Positions 12,298-25,300 of a stretch of 64,000 bases of DNA are shown here, one piece after another (position 1 is the first letter of the stretch; each line of letters starts with the position of its first letter). The stretch covers positions 177,501-241,500 of the forward strand of contig CAWZYM010000032.1 of assembly GCA_963966185.1 (NCBI GenBank), written 5' to 3'. The stretch comes from Rhabditoides inermis (lineage: Eukaryota > Nematoda > Chromadorea > Rhabditida > Rhabditidae). The translations under genes were made by a program, and so were the position numbers. The notes under the pieces were generated by a model, which was not told the origin of the DNA, ran no database searches, and was given only the letters and a program-made list of their open reading frames with translations.

Positions 12298-15200
12298 AGA
12301 CCAAGACGTGGAATGATCGTCTTGATGCGTCGTGGGCTGGATCCGGCGTGTTCGATTACTCGCCATCTTCTTCCACCCAGAGCTTCCGCTCTCGCGTGTC
12401 GCAGCAGGGTCAGGCCTCATCCGTTCTCTCATCAAAGACGCGGGCTATTCTTGACCAGCTGCAGAAGATCAGCACTCCGAGCCGGGTAATTTTGTTAGTT
12501 GTTGCTACCTGTATAGGGGGTATGATTGGGTATGATTTCCATTATGCGGTTGGCGGCATAGTTACGCCGCGCCATTAACTCACTGAGATCTGATACACAC
12601 GCGTTTGTTGAGTAATTGTATTCTCTTCGCGCTCCACCTTCTCTACCTGTACCTGAACTGTATTGATTTGATCATCGATAACGAGTGAGACTGCATGACT
12701 GATAGATCAATCTGGTAATCTATCGTTCAGATCTATGACCTTATTCTTCTCAGCCATCAGAAAATCTCGATCTCTAGTTAAATTCCAAGGGATCATGAAA
12801 AAATTTCAGGATGCTGCTCGTAAGATGCCTATGCTTCGCCAATCGGCCGCTGAAAAATGGGCTCCTCTGAATGCGTCTGCAGTGGGCACCCCTCCTCCTC
12901 TTCGCCGTCAAGGGGGACCCGTACCTTCTCGTGTCCAGCTTCTTTCTTCTGTGATGGCTTCGAGTCAGAAGAAACCCTACTGGTTAGTGCACTCTATTAC
13001 GCCATGTAACGACTGTTTTCATGAAACTTTTAGGCGCGATTTGTCTCGCCAGAAGGCCAGTTCCTCGACACAATCGGAAGCAGTGGGAGTGGAATCTGTG
13101 ACTCGGCCTGTACAGACAGCGGTATCTCGTGCTTCGCCACCGACCAGCAACGTGTGCTCGCTCTTCGACATGGATAGTGGAAAGAAGTCCGCGTCCACTT
13201 TCGAGAAGCGCCATGAACCCGTTCTCAAGAGTTAGTCTATTATTTATCTGTTCGACTTGACATTACTGGAACGACACCTTAAAGGATGACTACGGGCAAA
13301 AAAAAAATTGGTCCCGCCACGAAGTCCCTGGGACGTCTTTCAAGTCGCAATATCTCTGTTATTTCAAAAGATATCAAAATGTGTTCAATAGGTCATTGCA
13401 ATGCTTTTGAGAGTTTCCCGGAACTGCGTTGACCGATTTTTGAAAGCTTCATTTTTCAGCTAGTTATAGCCTAACTCCAATATGGGCTAAACCTGTATTT
13501 TCGGCGATAATTTGTTTCAAACAAATTTTCAGAATTTTTCATCTAGTAGGTGTTTCTGTTTCTAGCCATTATGAAAGTCATCTTTTAAAGCAAAAACTGG
13601 CATAAACAATTGTTGCCCGGATACATCCTTTAAAGTGACAATTTCACTTAAAAATGATATTATACTGATGAAAAGTTAATGGAAACATCAAATAACATCC
13701 AACTACTAAACCTGAAAACTAGAACTTTTTTCATGATTTTTAACTATTTTTTGCCCCAAAAAATAGTTGATTTTGAATGCTTTATGGGTAAAAAGTGAGG
13801 TTACATCACAGCTGAGTGTCTAAAACGTCTTGAATGACGGGAATTTTGAAATAAATTTTTGATAAGTAATTCAGTTTCTAGCATAAATCGAAGTCGTAGA
13901 AGCCGATAAACATATCCCTATGTGATACGCATCTCGAGTTCAATAGTTATAGCCAGAATTTGTAAAGCGCGCCATCAAAATTCAAAATTTTTCCGATTGC
14001 GGATCAATAAAATTGTCACTTTAAACCCCTTTTATTGCATCGCATGTTTCAGCCGTGGAGCGTAAATCAGCCAATACGTTCTCTGCTCGCGCTTTGGATG
14101 AAGAGGAAGAAGACTCAACCTGGCTCTCGGGGGCTGCTGCTCTACCTACATTCGCTCCACCTACGAAGGGATTCCTTGATGACGCTGTTTTCTCTTTTGC
14201 TGCTCCTTCGGCACGCGGCCCTTCAGAGGTCACTCACGTTTCCTCTTCTGAGAAAAGCAGCGATGAGGAGGATGACAGTGGCAGCGATAGCGATAGCGGA
14301 TCTTCCTCTGAGTCGGATGACGAGGACCAGGACGAGAAGAAGGTATACACAGTTGTTTCCATTTCCATCGTATAGTTATAGTTCATATGTTTTTTTTATA
14401 GAAGTCTGCACCGTCGAGCCGTCCACCGACATCTACCGATAGCGTTTCGTCCGCAGTGACGCCGGCTTCGAGTAAGAACACTTCTCCACTCAGTTCGACC
14501 ACCCCCAAGATCACTGTGTCTACAGACGAGGAGTGGGACTGTCCCGAATGCATGTGCAAGGTGATACTGATAAGAAATGCTGGGTCTTATTTATTGTTCA
14601 TTACAGGGTCGTGGCAATGAGTGTCCTGTGTGCAACTATAAGAAGGATGGCTCCAAGTCTTCCGGAGGATCTGTCTTCGGTGCTGCTAAGTTCAATCCTA
14701 CTCCTACTCCTGCTCCTTCTGGAGGATGTGAGTCTTTTATCAATATTATGTCGATTAGAATCCATTTGTTTAGTCTCTTTCGGACTGAGCGCGTCTTCTA
14801 CAACTGCGAAGTCTGATGCTCCTAAAAGCACAGTCGGATTCGGTGCCGTGTCGATGTCTGAGAAGACTGAAGCCCAAGCAAAGCCTTCTTCGGTAGCGCC
14901 TGTGCTTGCTCCCACCCCTGTTGTCGCCTCTTCTGGATCTTCATGGTCTTGTGGAACGTGTTTCGTTTCTAACAAGGTTTGTATAATAAAACGTAACTTT
15001 TTTATATTCTATTCTAGGAATCGGATGATAAGTGCGTCGCGTGTTCTGAACCGTCTCCCAATGCGAAGAAGTCGACTGCTGTGGAGAGAAAGGCGTGGGA
15101 TTGCCCTGATTGCTTTGTCGGAAACAAGGTAATTCTGTTTAATTTTTTGTTTGATTCTAATTTTGATTCGTATATTGTTCCAGGCTACTGACGACAAGTG

Positions 15201-17351
15201 CATGGCATGCGGTCATGTGATGTACAAATCTGAAGGAGATTCTGCCCCGAAAAGCGCATTTGGTGCGAACGCTTTTAAGCCCATTGCTCCAGTTGGAGGA
15301 GGTGAGTGAGAGTGAGGGGGAGAGAGTTACCATTTGTTCTATATTCCATACACATTCTCTCATTGTCTCATTCGATATTGTAGCTTCGTTCGGTTTCGTT
15401 TCTGCACCGACCTCTGGTGGAGTATCTTTCGGTCTTGCCCCCAAGAAGAACGAGGACAAGAAGGATGAGCCCGTAAAGCCAGCTATCGATGTTGGAGCCA
15501 CCAAGACCAACAGCAGCGAGTCTGATAAATCTGGTATGTTTCATTTCCTTTTTTTAAAGAATATATTTTTTATTTTAGCAATTTCGCTGTTCGGTGCTGG
15601 ATCTTCGTCGATCACGACCACTTCCCTATTCGGAGCTCCGAAGCCAGCTTCCGATAAGCCCACATCCACACCTCTCTTCGGCGCACCTTCGATTCCACCA
15701 ACTTCTGCATCCACCGTCTCTGCAAGTGAAACTAACAAGCCGCTGTTTGGAGCTCCATCGTCGGGCTCTCTGTTCGGAGCTAGTGCGAAGCCTTTGTTTG
15801 GTGCACCAACTGCTCCCGCGAAGTCCACCACGGACGCTGCTGGAAACGCCACTGCGAGCGAGCCTGCCAAGTTCCCATCTCTGTTCGGTGCTCCTTCAGC
15901 TAAGGTGCCTGCCACAACCACTGCTCTATTCGGAGCCAAGCCTGCGGAAACTGTTGTGAACACTGCCGCGACTGTGACAGCCACAACAACCGTGCCTCTG
16001 TTCGGCAGTGCATCTGGCGGTCCTTCTCTTTTTGGCTCTTCGAAACCGGCATTCAGTCTGGGAGATGACGACAAGCCTGCTGCCACTCCTGCTGTCGCTG
16101 CAACTCCGTTGTTTGGAGCACCATCTGCTACCGATGCTCCTAAGAGTGAGTTGATTAAAGGTACACTGGCGACTTATTTTTGACTCGGAATGTTTAAAAT
16201 AATCATAATAACCCAAATCTTAATCGATTTGTGACAAATAACAACGATTATCCGTTGCTTTCAAATGTTGCAACTCGCTGTTGCAACATTTTATTTCAAA
16301 TTCAAAATTGGTCTCGCCACGACTTCCATTCCGTTGAACTCTTCAATACTGCAAAAATGGCGAGAGAACACGTAATCCCAGACAAAAGAAGCCCGTTCGC
16401 TTACTATGTGGCTCAATGCGTGTGTGCGCTGTAGTGGCACAGACCTCGCCGGTTCGAGTCCTGTCTATGGCAAATGTTTTGCATGAGGGATAAGCGTTCA
16501 AGAGAGCTAGTTGCAGAATTTAGTCGCCACTGTTCCTTTAATGTTTTTTTTGCGATTGATGACAACCATCACAGCCTCCATCTTCGGTGCCGCTGCATCC
16601 ACTATCAGCACGGCGAAGGCTGACGATTCTGCACCGGCTGAGAAGAAGCCATTCATGTTCGGTTCCACGCCTGCGCCTGCAGCTGCTCCCTTCAGTTTCG
16701 GATCGACGTCTGCTGCATCTACCGCGTGAGATTTTTTTTTACATTTCACGTTATTTTCTCTCTTGATAAAATTGACGACAGTAACTTAACTTGATTCAGC
16801 CCAACGTTTGGAGCTAGTAGCAGCACGCCTGCGTTCGCTTTCGGTGGCTCTGCCCAGTCGCTGTCCGCTTCGTCGTCTACCAACTCTCTGTCTGCTTTCG
16901 GCGCTACTCCCGTGCCCGCTGTCCCTGCTCCTGCTACTAGTGGATTCAACTTTGGTGCTGCACCCGCTGCCCCGTCTACGGGATTCAACTTCGGGGAGGC
17001 TTCTGCCACTCCCTCCACTGGAGCCTTCCAGTTTGGAGCTGCACCTGCTGCCCCCACAGGTTTATTTGCTTTGTCTCATAGTTGTTTATTGACTTTTTAT
17101 TTTCAGGAGGCGCGTTCCAGTTTGGATCCACCCCAGCTGCCGCTCCGTCGACGTTCGCCTTTGGAGCTCCCTCGCTCGACACCTCCTCAAGTGGTGGAGC
17201 ATTTGCTTTCAAGTGAGTTAAGTGTATTCTGTAGGACTGCACATCACTTCTATTCATCTTGAATTTCAGCGCTTCGGCTGGTAGTTCGTCTGTGGCTTCA
17301 TCGGGGCGCAAGATGGCGACTGCTCGCCGCCGCGCTCCCGTCAGACGGTAA
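11613..17351 (+). CDS. npp-7: Nuclear pore protein, Nup153 / NPP-7 type (RanBP2 zinc fingers and FG repeats)
   Basis: Nuclear-basket nucleoporin involved in import, export and Ran binding. The first exon starts MSADKPGGWSLGSVVGRLF, with a TTTCAG acceptor at 11554 ahead of the leader. Exons at about 11613-11808, 11858-11985, 12046-12180, 12300-12486, 12810-12985, 13034-13232, 14053-14342 and onward join in frame. Three RanBP2-type zinc fingers follow: WDCPECMCK...NECPVC, WSCGTCFVSNK...KCVAC and WDCPDCFVGNK...KCMAC; each of them is split by an intron. After these come many FG repeats (LFGA, FGS, FNFGAAP) up to about 17220. The C-terminus is basic, RKMATARRRAPVRR, resembling the end of vertebrate Nup153. 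An acidic serine run (SSDEEDDSGSDSDSGS) precedes the fingers. Vertebrate Nup153 usually has four fingers; three are seen here. The introns at 13233-14052 and about 16145-16575 are built largely from mini-transposons. Confidence 0.9.
12222..12293. repeat. (TA)n microsatellite in a nucleoporin intron
   Basis: About 70 bases of TA dinucleotide in the intron between the exons ending MEPSNT and beginning TKTWNDRLD. The TTGTTAG acceptor follows immediately. Confidence 0.97.
13279..13633. mobile_element. TTAA-flanked MITE, family 1 (copy A)
   Basis: A 355-base non-coding element with terminal inverted repeats (AGGATGACTACGGGCAA at the left, the reverse of TTGCCCGGATACATCCT at the right). It is bounded by TTAA on both sides. 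Two other copies lie at 33090-33437 (inverted) and 33961-34311. TTAA target duplication is the hallmark of piggyBac-type transposition. No transposase is encoded, so it would be moved in trans. Confidence 0.85.
13630..14024. mobile_element. Second TTAA-flanked MITE, family 2, abutting copy A
   Basis: The element begins TTAAAGTGACAATTT and ends in the inverse AAATTGTCACTTTAA, about 395 bases in all. Its left TTAA is the same four bases as the right TTAA of the neighbouring family-1 MITE. The interior is AT-rich with no ORF. Together the two elements make up almost the whole intron 13233-14052 of the nucleoporin gene. Confidence 0.7.
16155..16541 (+). mobile_element. TTAA-flanked MITE carrying a tRNA-like module (family 3, copy E)
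   Basis: The left end reads TTAAAGGTACACTGGCGAC and the right end is its near inverse, GTCGCCACTGTTCCTTTAA, so TTAA flanks an element of about 387 bases. It lies in a nucleoporin intron between the FG exons ending ...DAPK and starting SIFGAAAS. Inside is a tRNA-like stretch at 16402-16475 with A- and B-box sequences. A related full copy lies at 50608-50972 and left-end fragments at 55055 and 62909. Confidence 0.8.
16402..16475 (+). other. tRNA-like sequence (Pol III A and B boxes) inside MITE copy E
   Basis: An A-box-like TGGCTCAATGCG at 16409-16420 and an exact B-box GGTTCGAGTCC at 16451-16461 have tRNA-like spacing. A short GTGC/GCAC stem lies between them. The cloverleaf is not complete because acceptor pairing is poor, so this is more likely a tRNA-derived promoter module than a working tRNA. 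Confidence 0.65.
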
Positions 17352-18536
17352 CCCGGTCCGCCCCTCTTAGCCAGCTAGCCCTAAATTTCTATTGTTAGAG
17401 GGTCGCAATCCCAGCGCGCCCACTGTTGTTAAATAATTTTCGTCTCGTTTCATATCCGTTTCTAAAACTCTAGTATTTGTTATCTAATATATCTGTCTCA
17501 TTGAGGTATTGCGTTCTATATGCTCTATTCCGTTCAGCCGTTGCCGGTGTTTGAATTGTCGTTTGTCCTACTAAGGGAGCCCCATGAATGACCAACCAAC
17601 CCCCGTCTAACACCATTCGCGCATCGCTGCTCTTCTGTCTTTATCTCCTCCCTTTCTTCTTCTGTATCCTTTCGTCCGTGTATCCCTGTTGCCTGTTTGT
17701 TCATTTCTCGAAATGTGATTACGTTGATTGATTATTTTGGCAGAGAATAAATTGGATATGATATGAGGGTATGTGTTGAGGGTGTATGAGTGGCTTGGAG
17801 TGGATATGTAATGTGATTGGGTGCAGTGTTTTGGGAGGGTCGGCACGACGGCACGCGAGCTTCCCTTCCGGCGGGCCGCCCCCTTGAGAGAGATCCGATC
17901 ATTCTCAATTCACACCGTCCACTGCGGGCCGACTGAAAACGACACGCCACTCGCACACTACAACGACGACATGATAGAAGGTGCGTGCGCGTACATTTCA
18001 TTCTCCCAGCATTCATTCGAACCGTTCTCTATTTTCCTCGTTCATTTGTCATACTATGTGCACATCCGATTTCTTATTTCACTCTGTGTTGAATCGCAGG
18101 AAGTTTTCAAGTAGTACCATGTAATTATCTATTGTGGCCGTGAAATTGACACAGACGTCGATTTTCAAGTGCTATGAGAGATGTGCGCAAACTGGATCTA
18201 TGGAAATTGTGGTTTAAAAACTTCGATACTTTATCTATACAACAGGAAGTTGATTTTAATTTTAAGACAACATAAACACGGAGAATGTGATTAACAAATC
18301 AAGTGTCAGTTAGAATTAGCTGTGCACCGAATGAATTCAACTTATCGAAGGAATCTAATTCTTCTAGATTTGATAGTTTGGTTCAAGTGGACTGCGCAAT
18401 CGAGCATCGATTGTTCCATACACAGGGAATACAAATGATGGAAATCAGAAGCGACAACGCCGCTCTGTCTGCTCTGCTAGATTCGCCCCTTTTGTAATAC
18501 TATTGTCAGGCCTTAGACAAACTATATCTCTCATTG

Positions 18537-18581
<45 letters not shown>

Positions 18582-20305
18582 TCTCTCTCGCTCTCGCTCT
18601 CTCTATCGCTCTCTATCTCTCGCTCTCTGCTTCGAAGGGGTATCGGTGGCGATCTACGTTGATACGATCAATCTATGGCCATGCCTTTTTGCAAGCATTC
18701 TCCGCATTGGTGAAGTGAGCCAGATGACATAGATGATGCAATACGAGGGTAGAAGGAGCCGGCGAGATGAGCATCACTATCACTTGGACTGACTGTCAAT
18801 GAATGAGTGGGGGCAGCTGAAACGGGACGCATCGTAAACGAGTGGAGAGTGATCCGATTTCTGCGAACAGATTCGATTCGCGTGTGCAGGCTGCAGTCGC
18901 TGACCCGAGAACGCCATCTGATTCTCCCACAACTACTGCCCCTTCTCCTCCTCCATCCTCCATCCCAATCTTCTTCCTTGTTCCTCTTTTGCTTGCGTTG
19001 TGTGTGTATGTGCGGGCATTCAATTTGTGAATGCATCTCGTCTCTCTCTCTCTGAGTATCTGTTCACAACCACTTACTCACCCCGTAGACGGCACGATTA
19101 CCGGAATTGCTTTCTCCTCGTCTCTCTCTCTCTCTCTCTCTCACACTCTCTCTCTCTCTCTCGGCTGCTTGTCTCTCTCATCACTGTGTCCTGGTGTGAT
19201 CAGTGAGTGGTAGATGTTTTGTCAAGAGGTGGCTGTGTGTTTGTTCGATCTTCTCGATAGTGACTTGAGTGTTGTGGGAGCCCGGTCTCCCTCAGGCGGC
19301 CCTCTCCCCATTCCTTCCCCAAACCCGCTCCCCTTGTTTCAACTGTCTGCTCTCACTGCACTCTTTCAGTCTTTCACTGTTTCACGAGTCCTCAAACGGT
19401 AGTTGAGCCATTTTTATGATCTTTGTGCATCACGTCGCTATTCGAAGGTTTATAGCTTTCGAATAGCGACGTGATGCAAAAAGCAGACGGTGCGAGTGAT
19501 TTGCGATCGCACCCTTCTACTGGTTACTTGATTTTTCACTGTCAAATTACAAAGGTACACAAAACACATGACATGTGTATGTGTGAGACGTGTCGCCTCT
19601 ATCTCTGTCTTGCACTTGTCCGGTTCTTTCACATAATGACAAAACAGGCAAACATGATAGGCGAGGAAGAGGAGACGGACGGCTCGGATCTTATCGCGAG
19701 TCGCGCCTCCACCAAAACAATACTCATCTGGTGGCACTCCGTCTGATCACAAGTCATCCACCCGCCTTTACATTCCTATCCACTGAATCACTTTTTCGTA
19801 TTGTTCCTATCCGAAATTAGAAGGAGTCACATTGAAAAGGCTCGTGATCGCGCGTGTTTCACGCCTTTTTGTTCCGAGAAATCAGGCTCTCTCTGTCGTG
19901 GTACATCCCTTTCGGGAAAGTCGTGTGTTCCTTTATTCTTCGAATCTCTCTTTCTTCACGCGCTGACGCAACCAATTCTCGCTCACATAAGCAGTCAGAG
20001 ACGACACGGTCGAGTAGTCATCCCCTGGATCAGCCATACCTACCCCTCCCTCTCTCTCTCCCCCCTCTCTCTCCCCCCTCTCTCTCCCCCCCCCTCTCTC
20101 CCCCCTCTCTCTCTCCCCCCTCTCTCTCCCCCCCCCTCTCTCCCCCCCTCTCTCTCTCTGCCATTCCAGGACGAAAGTGAAACGTATCCGTCTTGTGTCG
20201 TGTGGCGGGTTGTGTGGCGGGGTGCTATAGTGATCATATCATCAGTGATAACATGATGATGGGATGAGTGTGGTTTTCCGGTTCTTGTGCCTTCTTCTCC
20301 CAGGA

Positions 20306-20338
<33 letters not shown>

Positions 20339-20986
20339 TTGCCCATTCTGTTCTCACCATCCCAGCACATACACACGCAAAAATCCACAGCAGTGGCGTC
20401 TCATCGAGGCGATCGATTCGAGTCTCGATCCCCTTTCAATTTACAAACTTCCACGAAATGTGCGAATTCGAGAGCTGAATGCAATCTCGTCGAATTAGCT
20501 CATTGGCTGATCGAATCTGTGCATCAACGGTCACCCTTGAAACCACCACATCTCTCTTTCATGTATCAGTTACTTGTGCATTGTGCTAGTACAGAGTACA
20601 GTAGTCACAGCACATTCACTTGTTGAAACCGTTTTCATGTTGTGTTGGATCTTGCCTTATTCTCCTATTTATTACCTTTTCTTATTATATCCATGTTTTG
20701 TGTTTGAGAGGTCGGCGAGCAGGCGGATCCGCTCATCTCCACTGGCAAGCCACGCACACAACTCATCGAACCGCGCGCACTCAGGTCAGCCTCCCCCCTC
20801 TCCCTCCCTCCCTCTTCCTCTCTCTCTCTCTCCCTCTTTCTCACCCTCCCTCTTCCTCTCTCTCCCCCTTCTCTCCCCCTCTCTCTCCTCCGTCCTGAGG
20901 TCATTGTTGTTGCTGTTGTATAATGGAGTGTGTAATATGGCGCGTAATATGGCGCATCTCTCAGTTTCAGACAGCAGAACTCGAAG
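17352..20986. other. Intergenic region between nucleoporin and peptide transporter
   Basis: 3.6 kb without a supported coding exon. It contains the nucleoporin 3' UTR (a possible AATAAA at 17746-17751), CT-rich microsatellites at about 18535-18630, 19115-19165, 20045-20160 and 20790-20890, a GA run at about 20306-20332, and a perfect-arm hairpin at 19421-19483. A TTTCAG acceptor at 20965-20970, just before the transporter ATG, suggests a trans-splice site or a 5' UTR intron. Confidence 0.6.
19421..19483. other. 63-nt near-perfect hairpin
   Basis: The arms 19421-19446 and 19458-19483 are inverse complements with one mismatch in 26 bases, and the inner 21 bases (19426-19446 and 19458-19478) match exactly. 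They enclose an 11-base loop. It lies in intergenic DNA about 1.5 kb upstream of the transporter start. The length is that of an animal pre-miRNA, but the near-perfect pairing is unusual for one. A transposon remnant or a structured regulatory site are alternatives. Confidence 0.7.
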
Positions 20987-21091
20987 ATGGGACGAAAGCG
21001 GAGCGATGCCGGGTTGCTGGACAACCTGCGACAGTGAGTTGAGAGAGAGAGAGAAAGGAGAGAGAGAGAGAAGAGAGAGAGAGAGAAGAGA

Positions 21092-21127
<36 letters not shown>

Positions 21128-22325
21128 TGGAGGGAGAGGGAGAGAGAGATTCCCTCGTTCAGGTACCCTCCGGCGGTGTTCTTCATGCTCGGCAATGAGT
21201 TCTGCGAGCGTTTCTCGTTCTATGGAATGAAGGCGATCCTCATGCTCTACTTCATCACAGAACACCATATGAGCGAGAGGTACGGGGAGAAGGAAAACTC
21301 GACCAAATAGCTGCTGAAGTCTGACTAAGAAGAAAGTATGCACAAGATAGTATGTGGCTTGTGTGTTCAGCAACGCCACGCTCATCTACCACGCGTTCAC
21401 GTGCCTCGCCTATCTCTCGCCCCTCCTCGGATCAGTCATGGCAGACTCGTACTTCGGCAAGTTCAAGGTGCGCACAGACTGATGTTCAACAACACCATCT
21501 CATCCATCCCTGTCTAGGTGATCCTGTACGTGTCTGTGGTGTACGTGTTCGGCCACGCGGTCATGTCCGTCGGAGCCATACCCAGCCTTGACTACAGTGA
21601 GTGCGAGTGGAGAGGGAGGGGAATATCGAACTGTCTCTAGGATATGTGAAAACAGTATGAAACATGGTGCTTGCAGACATCCGCTTCGTGTTCGACTTTG
21701 CCGGTCTGATCATCATAGCCATGGCGACTGGAGGCATCAAGCCGTGCGTGTCCGCGTTCGCCGCCGATCAGGTGACAACACATGACACACAAGTACAAAT
21801 TCAAGTGTTGACCCGGAATCATTATAGCTGAAATATGACATCATGACAGAATAGGAAGCATACAGTGGGCCAAGATAATATAGGTTAACGTCGGGTAAAG
21901 ATAAGGAGACTGACGCAACAATGCAATACATTTTTACCTCGATCTCCCTCCTCTGTAGTTCTCCTCATCGCAAGACCACCTCCGCGCGCAGTTCTTCTCC
22001 TTCTTCTACTTTGCCATCAACGCTGGATCCCTGTTTGCCATCATGCTCACACCCATCCTCAGGTAAGCCCCGCCCCCTCATGCCCCGCCCACTGGTGATT
22101 TTGCAGGGGAAGGATCAAGTGCTTTGGAAGTGACTACTGCTTCCCGCTCGCGTTCGGTGGGTGAAACATAAGGATAGAAAGGAAGGGTGAATGAAGTGAT
22201 TGGTGTTCAGGAGTGCCTGGAGTGCTTATGCTCGTTGCTCTCATCCTGTTCCTATTCGGATGGCGGTTCTACAAGAAGAACCCGCCCAGCAGGGAGAACA
22301 TCGTCGGACAGGTGGGAGAGAGATA

Positions 22326-22365
<40 letters not shown>

Positions 22366-25300
22366 ATCAATCAATCAATCAATCATTTATCCAGAATCGC
22401 TATATCCTGACTATACAACAAGTGCATACGGTACACCACAAGGGCTAAGCGCTGGGAGAAACACAGTTTAGCAACGGGGATGGTAGGGTCGAAGGTCGAA
22501 AGTCGATAATAGATCGATATTCAGTCGATAATCATTCGATTTCCTTTCCATAATCCATTAGAATTAGATACCACTATAGACGATAGTGGGGCTCCGGCTG
22601 TTCCTTTCCTTCCATTATAATCAACAATAGTAACTCCGCGGGCTAGGACGACAGCGTTCTCATGAGCTATTCCCCGCCTTGCTCAAGGGTACTGGGGGAA
22701 GATCATTTCGACCCGACCGCGCGATGCGAGAGAGGAAGAAATGTTAACCGAGTAGAGAGAGAGAGAAATAGAGAGAGAGTATTCGTAGGTCGTCAAGTGC
22801 ATCGGTACCGCCACCACGAGGAATGTCCAAAACAAGATCAAGTGAGTGTTTCTCTGATTCTACAATTGCTGAACTAACTGGCATGTCACAACTGTCTGCC
22901 TCTCTTGTTTTGCGCTGACTCTCCGCCTTTCTCTGTTCTATTGTTCTATTGCAAGCTCAGTACTATATGTGTTCTTCTCTAGGAAGTCTCCGAAGGCCCC
23001 TGGGGCGCCTGCGTCTGACTGGCTGGATCTGGCCGCACCGGAGAGCAGCCCACAGGTACACACCTCCTCCTCCCGTCTCCTCTCACAATGTCCTTCAGCT
23101 CATCTCCGGTGTGCGTTCGATGCTGGGCGTGGCGACGATCTTCGCTCCTCTGGTGTTCTTCTGGGCGCTGTTCGACCAGCAGGGCTCGACGTGGGTGCTG
23201 CAGGCGCGGCGGATGGACGGCCGCCTCGGGCCCATCACAGTCCTCCCCGAACAGATCAACATCCTCAACCCACTCCTCATCCTTGTCATGGTGCCCATAT
23301 TCGAGGGCATCGTCTACCCCATTCTCAGAAAGGCCAGTCGGCAGTTTCATTATCTTGTATCACACTCATCATTGTTTTCAGACGGTCGAGGTGACTCCGT
23401 TGAGGAAGATGGCTGTGGGTGGTCTGCTGACCGCACTCTCATTCGCCATTGCTGGACTGCTGCAGGTGGGAGAAGAGGGGAGGGAGGGAGGGATGAAGCA
23501 CTCTTTCAGCTGGAAGTCAACAAGACGATGGAGGTGGCCCCGGCCGAGGGACGAGTTTATCTGCAGAGGATAGGCAATGCCAGCATTGTCACAGGATTCA
23601 TGGATCACCAGGGAAACAACATTGCCGGGGGTGGGTGAAAAAGAGCGAATGGAAAGGAAGGGAAAGAGCGAGAGGGAGAGAGACATGCCCTCAGGCCATC
23701 TTCCGGTTGGACGGACGGAGATCGATGCGGGCATGTACACTATCATGGCGGGCAGTGAGAAATTCGAGCTGGATCTGAGTGCGCCCGGAAAGGGATACGT
23801 GGTCGGACTGTTCGAGAAGGAAAGCAAGTGGGTACCCATGTCACTCTCTCTGCCCTTCTTCGCCCTCTCTCTATGCCCTCCCTTTCTCTTCCCCTCTACT
23901 CCTTCCCTCGCAGCTCGTCCATCTCCATCTTCCACTACGACACGGAGAAGGTGCAGAACGGCGGCACTCGCATCTACCTGGTGGTTCCGAAGGGTCACCT
24001 GGAGGGCGGACAGCTATTCGCCATCGACTACAAGTGGGTGTTCATCCAGTGTGACAGTATCCATGTGTGTCTGTCCAGGAATCGAACGATCGCCTCTACG
24101 ACTCTCCAGTCTGGCAACCACATCACCATCCATCCCACACTCATCTCGTCCCCCGACTATCAGCTATACTACGGAAAGTGAGTTCATCTCTCCCCCCTCT
24201 CCCACCTCTCACCCTCGTTTGCAGTGGCTGTTCGGGTGTGGACTGTGCCCATCATGTCGCCTTCTTCGCTCAGATGGGCTCCTCGCACGTCCTCCACGTG
24301 AGAGAAGGAGCGGGCAAGGAGGACGTCATCCAACTGGTACTGTTGATGCAAGTGTCTCAGAATGTGCATTCATCCTTCCAGGTTCGTCCCAACTCTCTCA
24401 ACATCGCCTGGATGCTGCCGCAGTACATTATCATCACGCTAGGAGAGGTAAACGAATAACTAAAATCTATAATTCCTTCAAAATTTTCGAATGATTCGAC
24501 CTGCTTCACGGTAAATTCAATTTTAATCGCTCCAGGTGCTTCTATCCGTCACCGGTCTCGAGTTTGCGTACTCGCAGAGTTCTCCCGAGATGAAAAGTGT
24601 CCTCCAGGTAAGCTCCGCCCCATTAGCCACGCCCACTGATCACTGATACAGGCCATGTGGCTGCTCACCACCTTCCTCGGAAACGCCATCGACATGGCTA
24701 TCAGGTAATCACACGACAATCAATCGATGTAATGTAATGTAATGTTTATCGTAATCGACTAGGAAAGGTATACACGGGAGCAATAAATAACGAAGATGCA
24801 AATACAACAATGTACAGTACATGCTACCGTAATATTTGGGTGGATAGATGCTGCTGCAGTGGGAGACAGACCGCAGTAGAGTGATCGCACCCGCGCCCCC
24901 GATGCCTACCCCGGCACCCCCCCCCCCCCCAGAGTGGAGTGGCTACCACATAGTGGAGTAGTGCCGCTAACTGTAATTGAGGAAGACGCGCAGCACTGCG
25001 CGGTAAAGTGCAGTCAGTATACTAGTTCGCTGTATATGATTTCAGAACATTTTTCATAGAATTTTCTTCACAAACGATGGAAGTTGGTAACTGATTCCAA
25101 ACAGTGCAAACTCTGTGAGATAGGAAAGATTGTTCGAGAGCAGTGGTTGATTTTGAGAAGATTTTTAGTCCATTTCCTCTACTCCTTGACTGAATTGAAG
25201 ATTCTTTTCAGTACAATACAATCGGATTGTCTTCTTTGTCACTCAAACTTGACCATACACATACTTGTGTGCAGTACAATCATCTTTGATTGTTCTGCGC

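Noticed and set aside
15541..16086. 181-codon minus-strand ORF
   Set aside because: It is the antisense of the nucleoporin FG-repeat exon.
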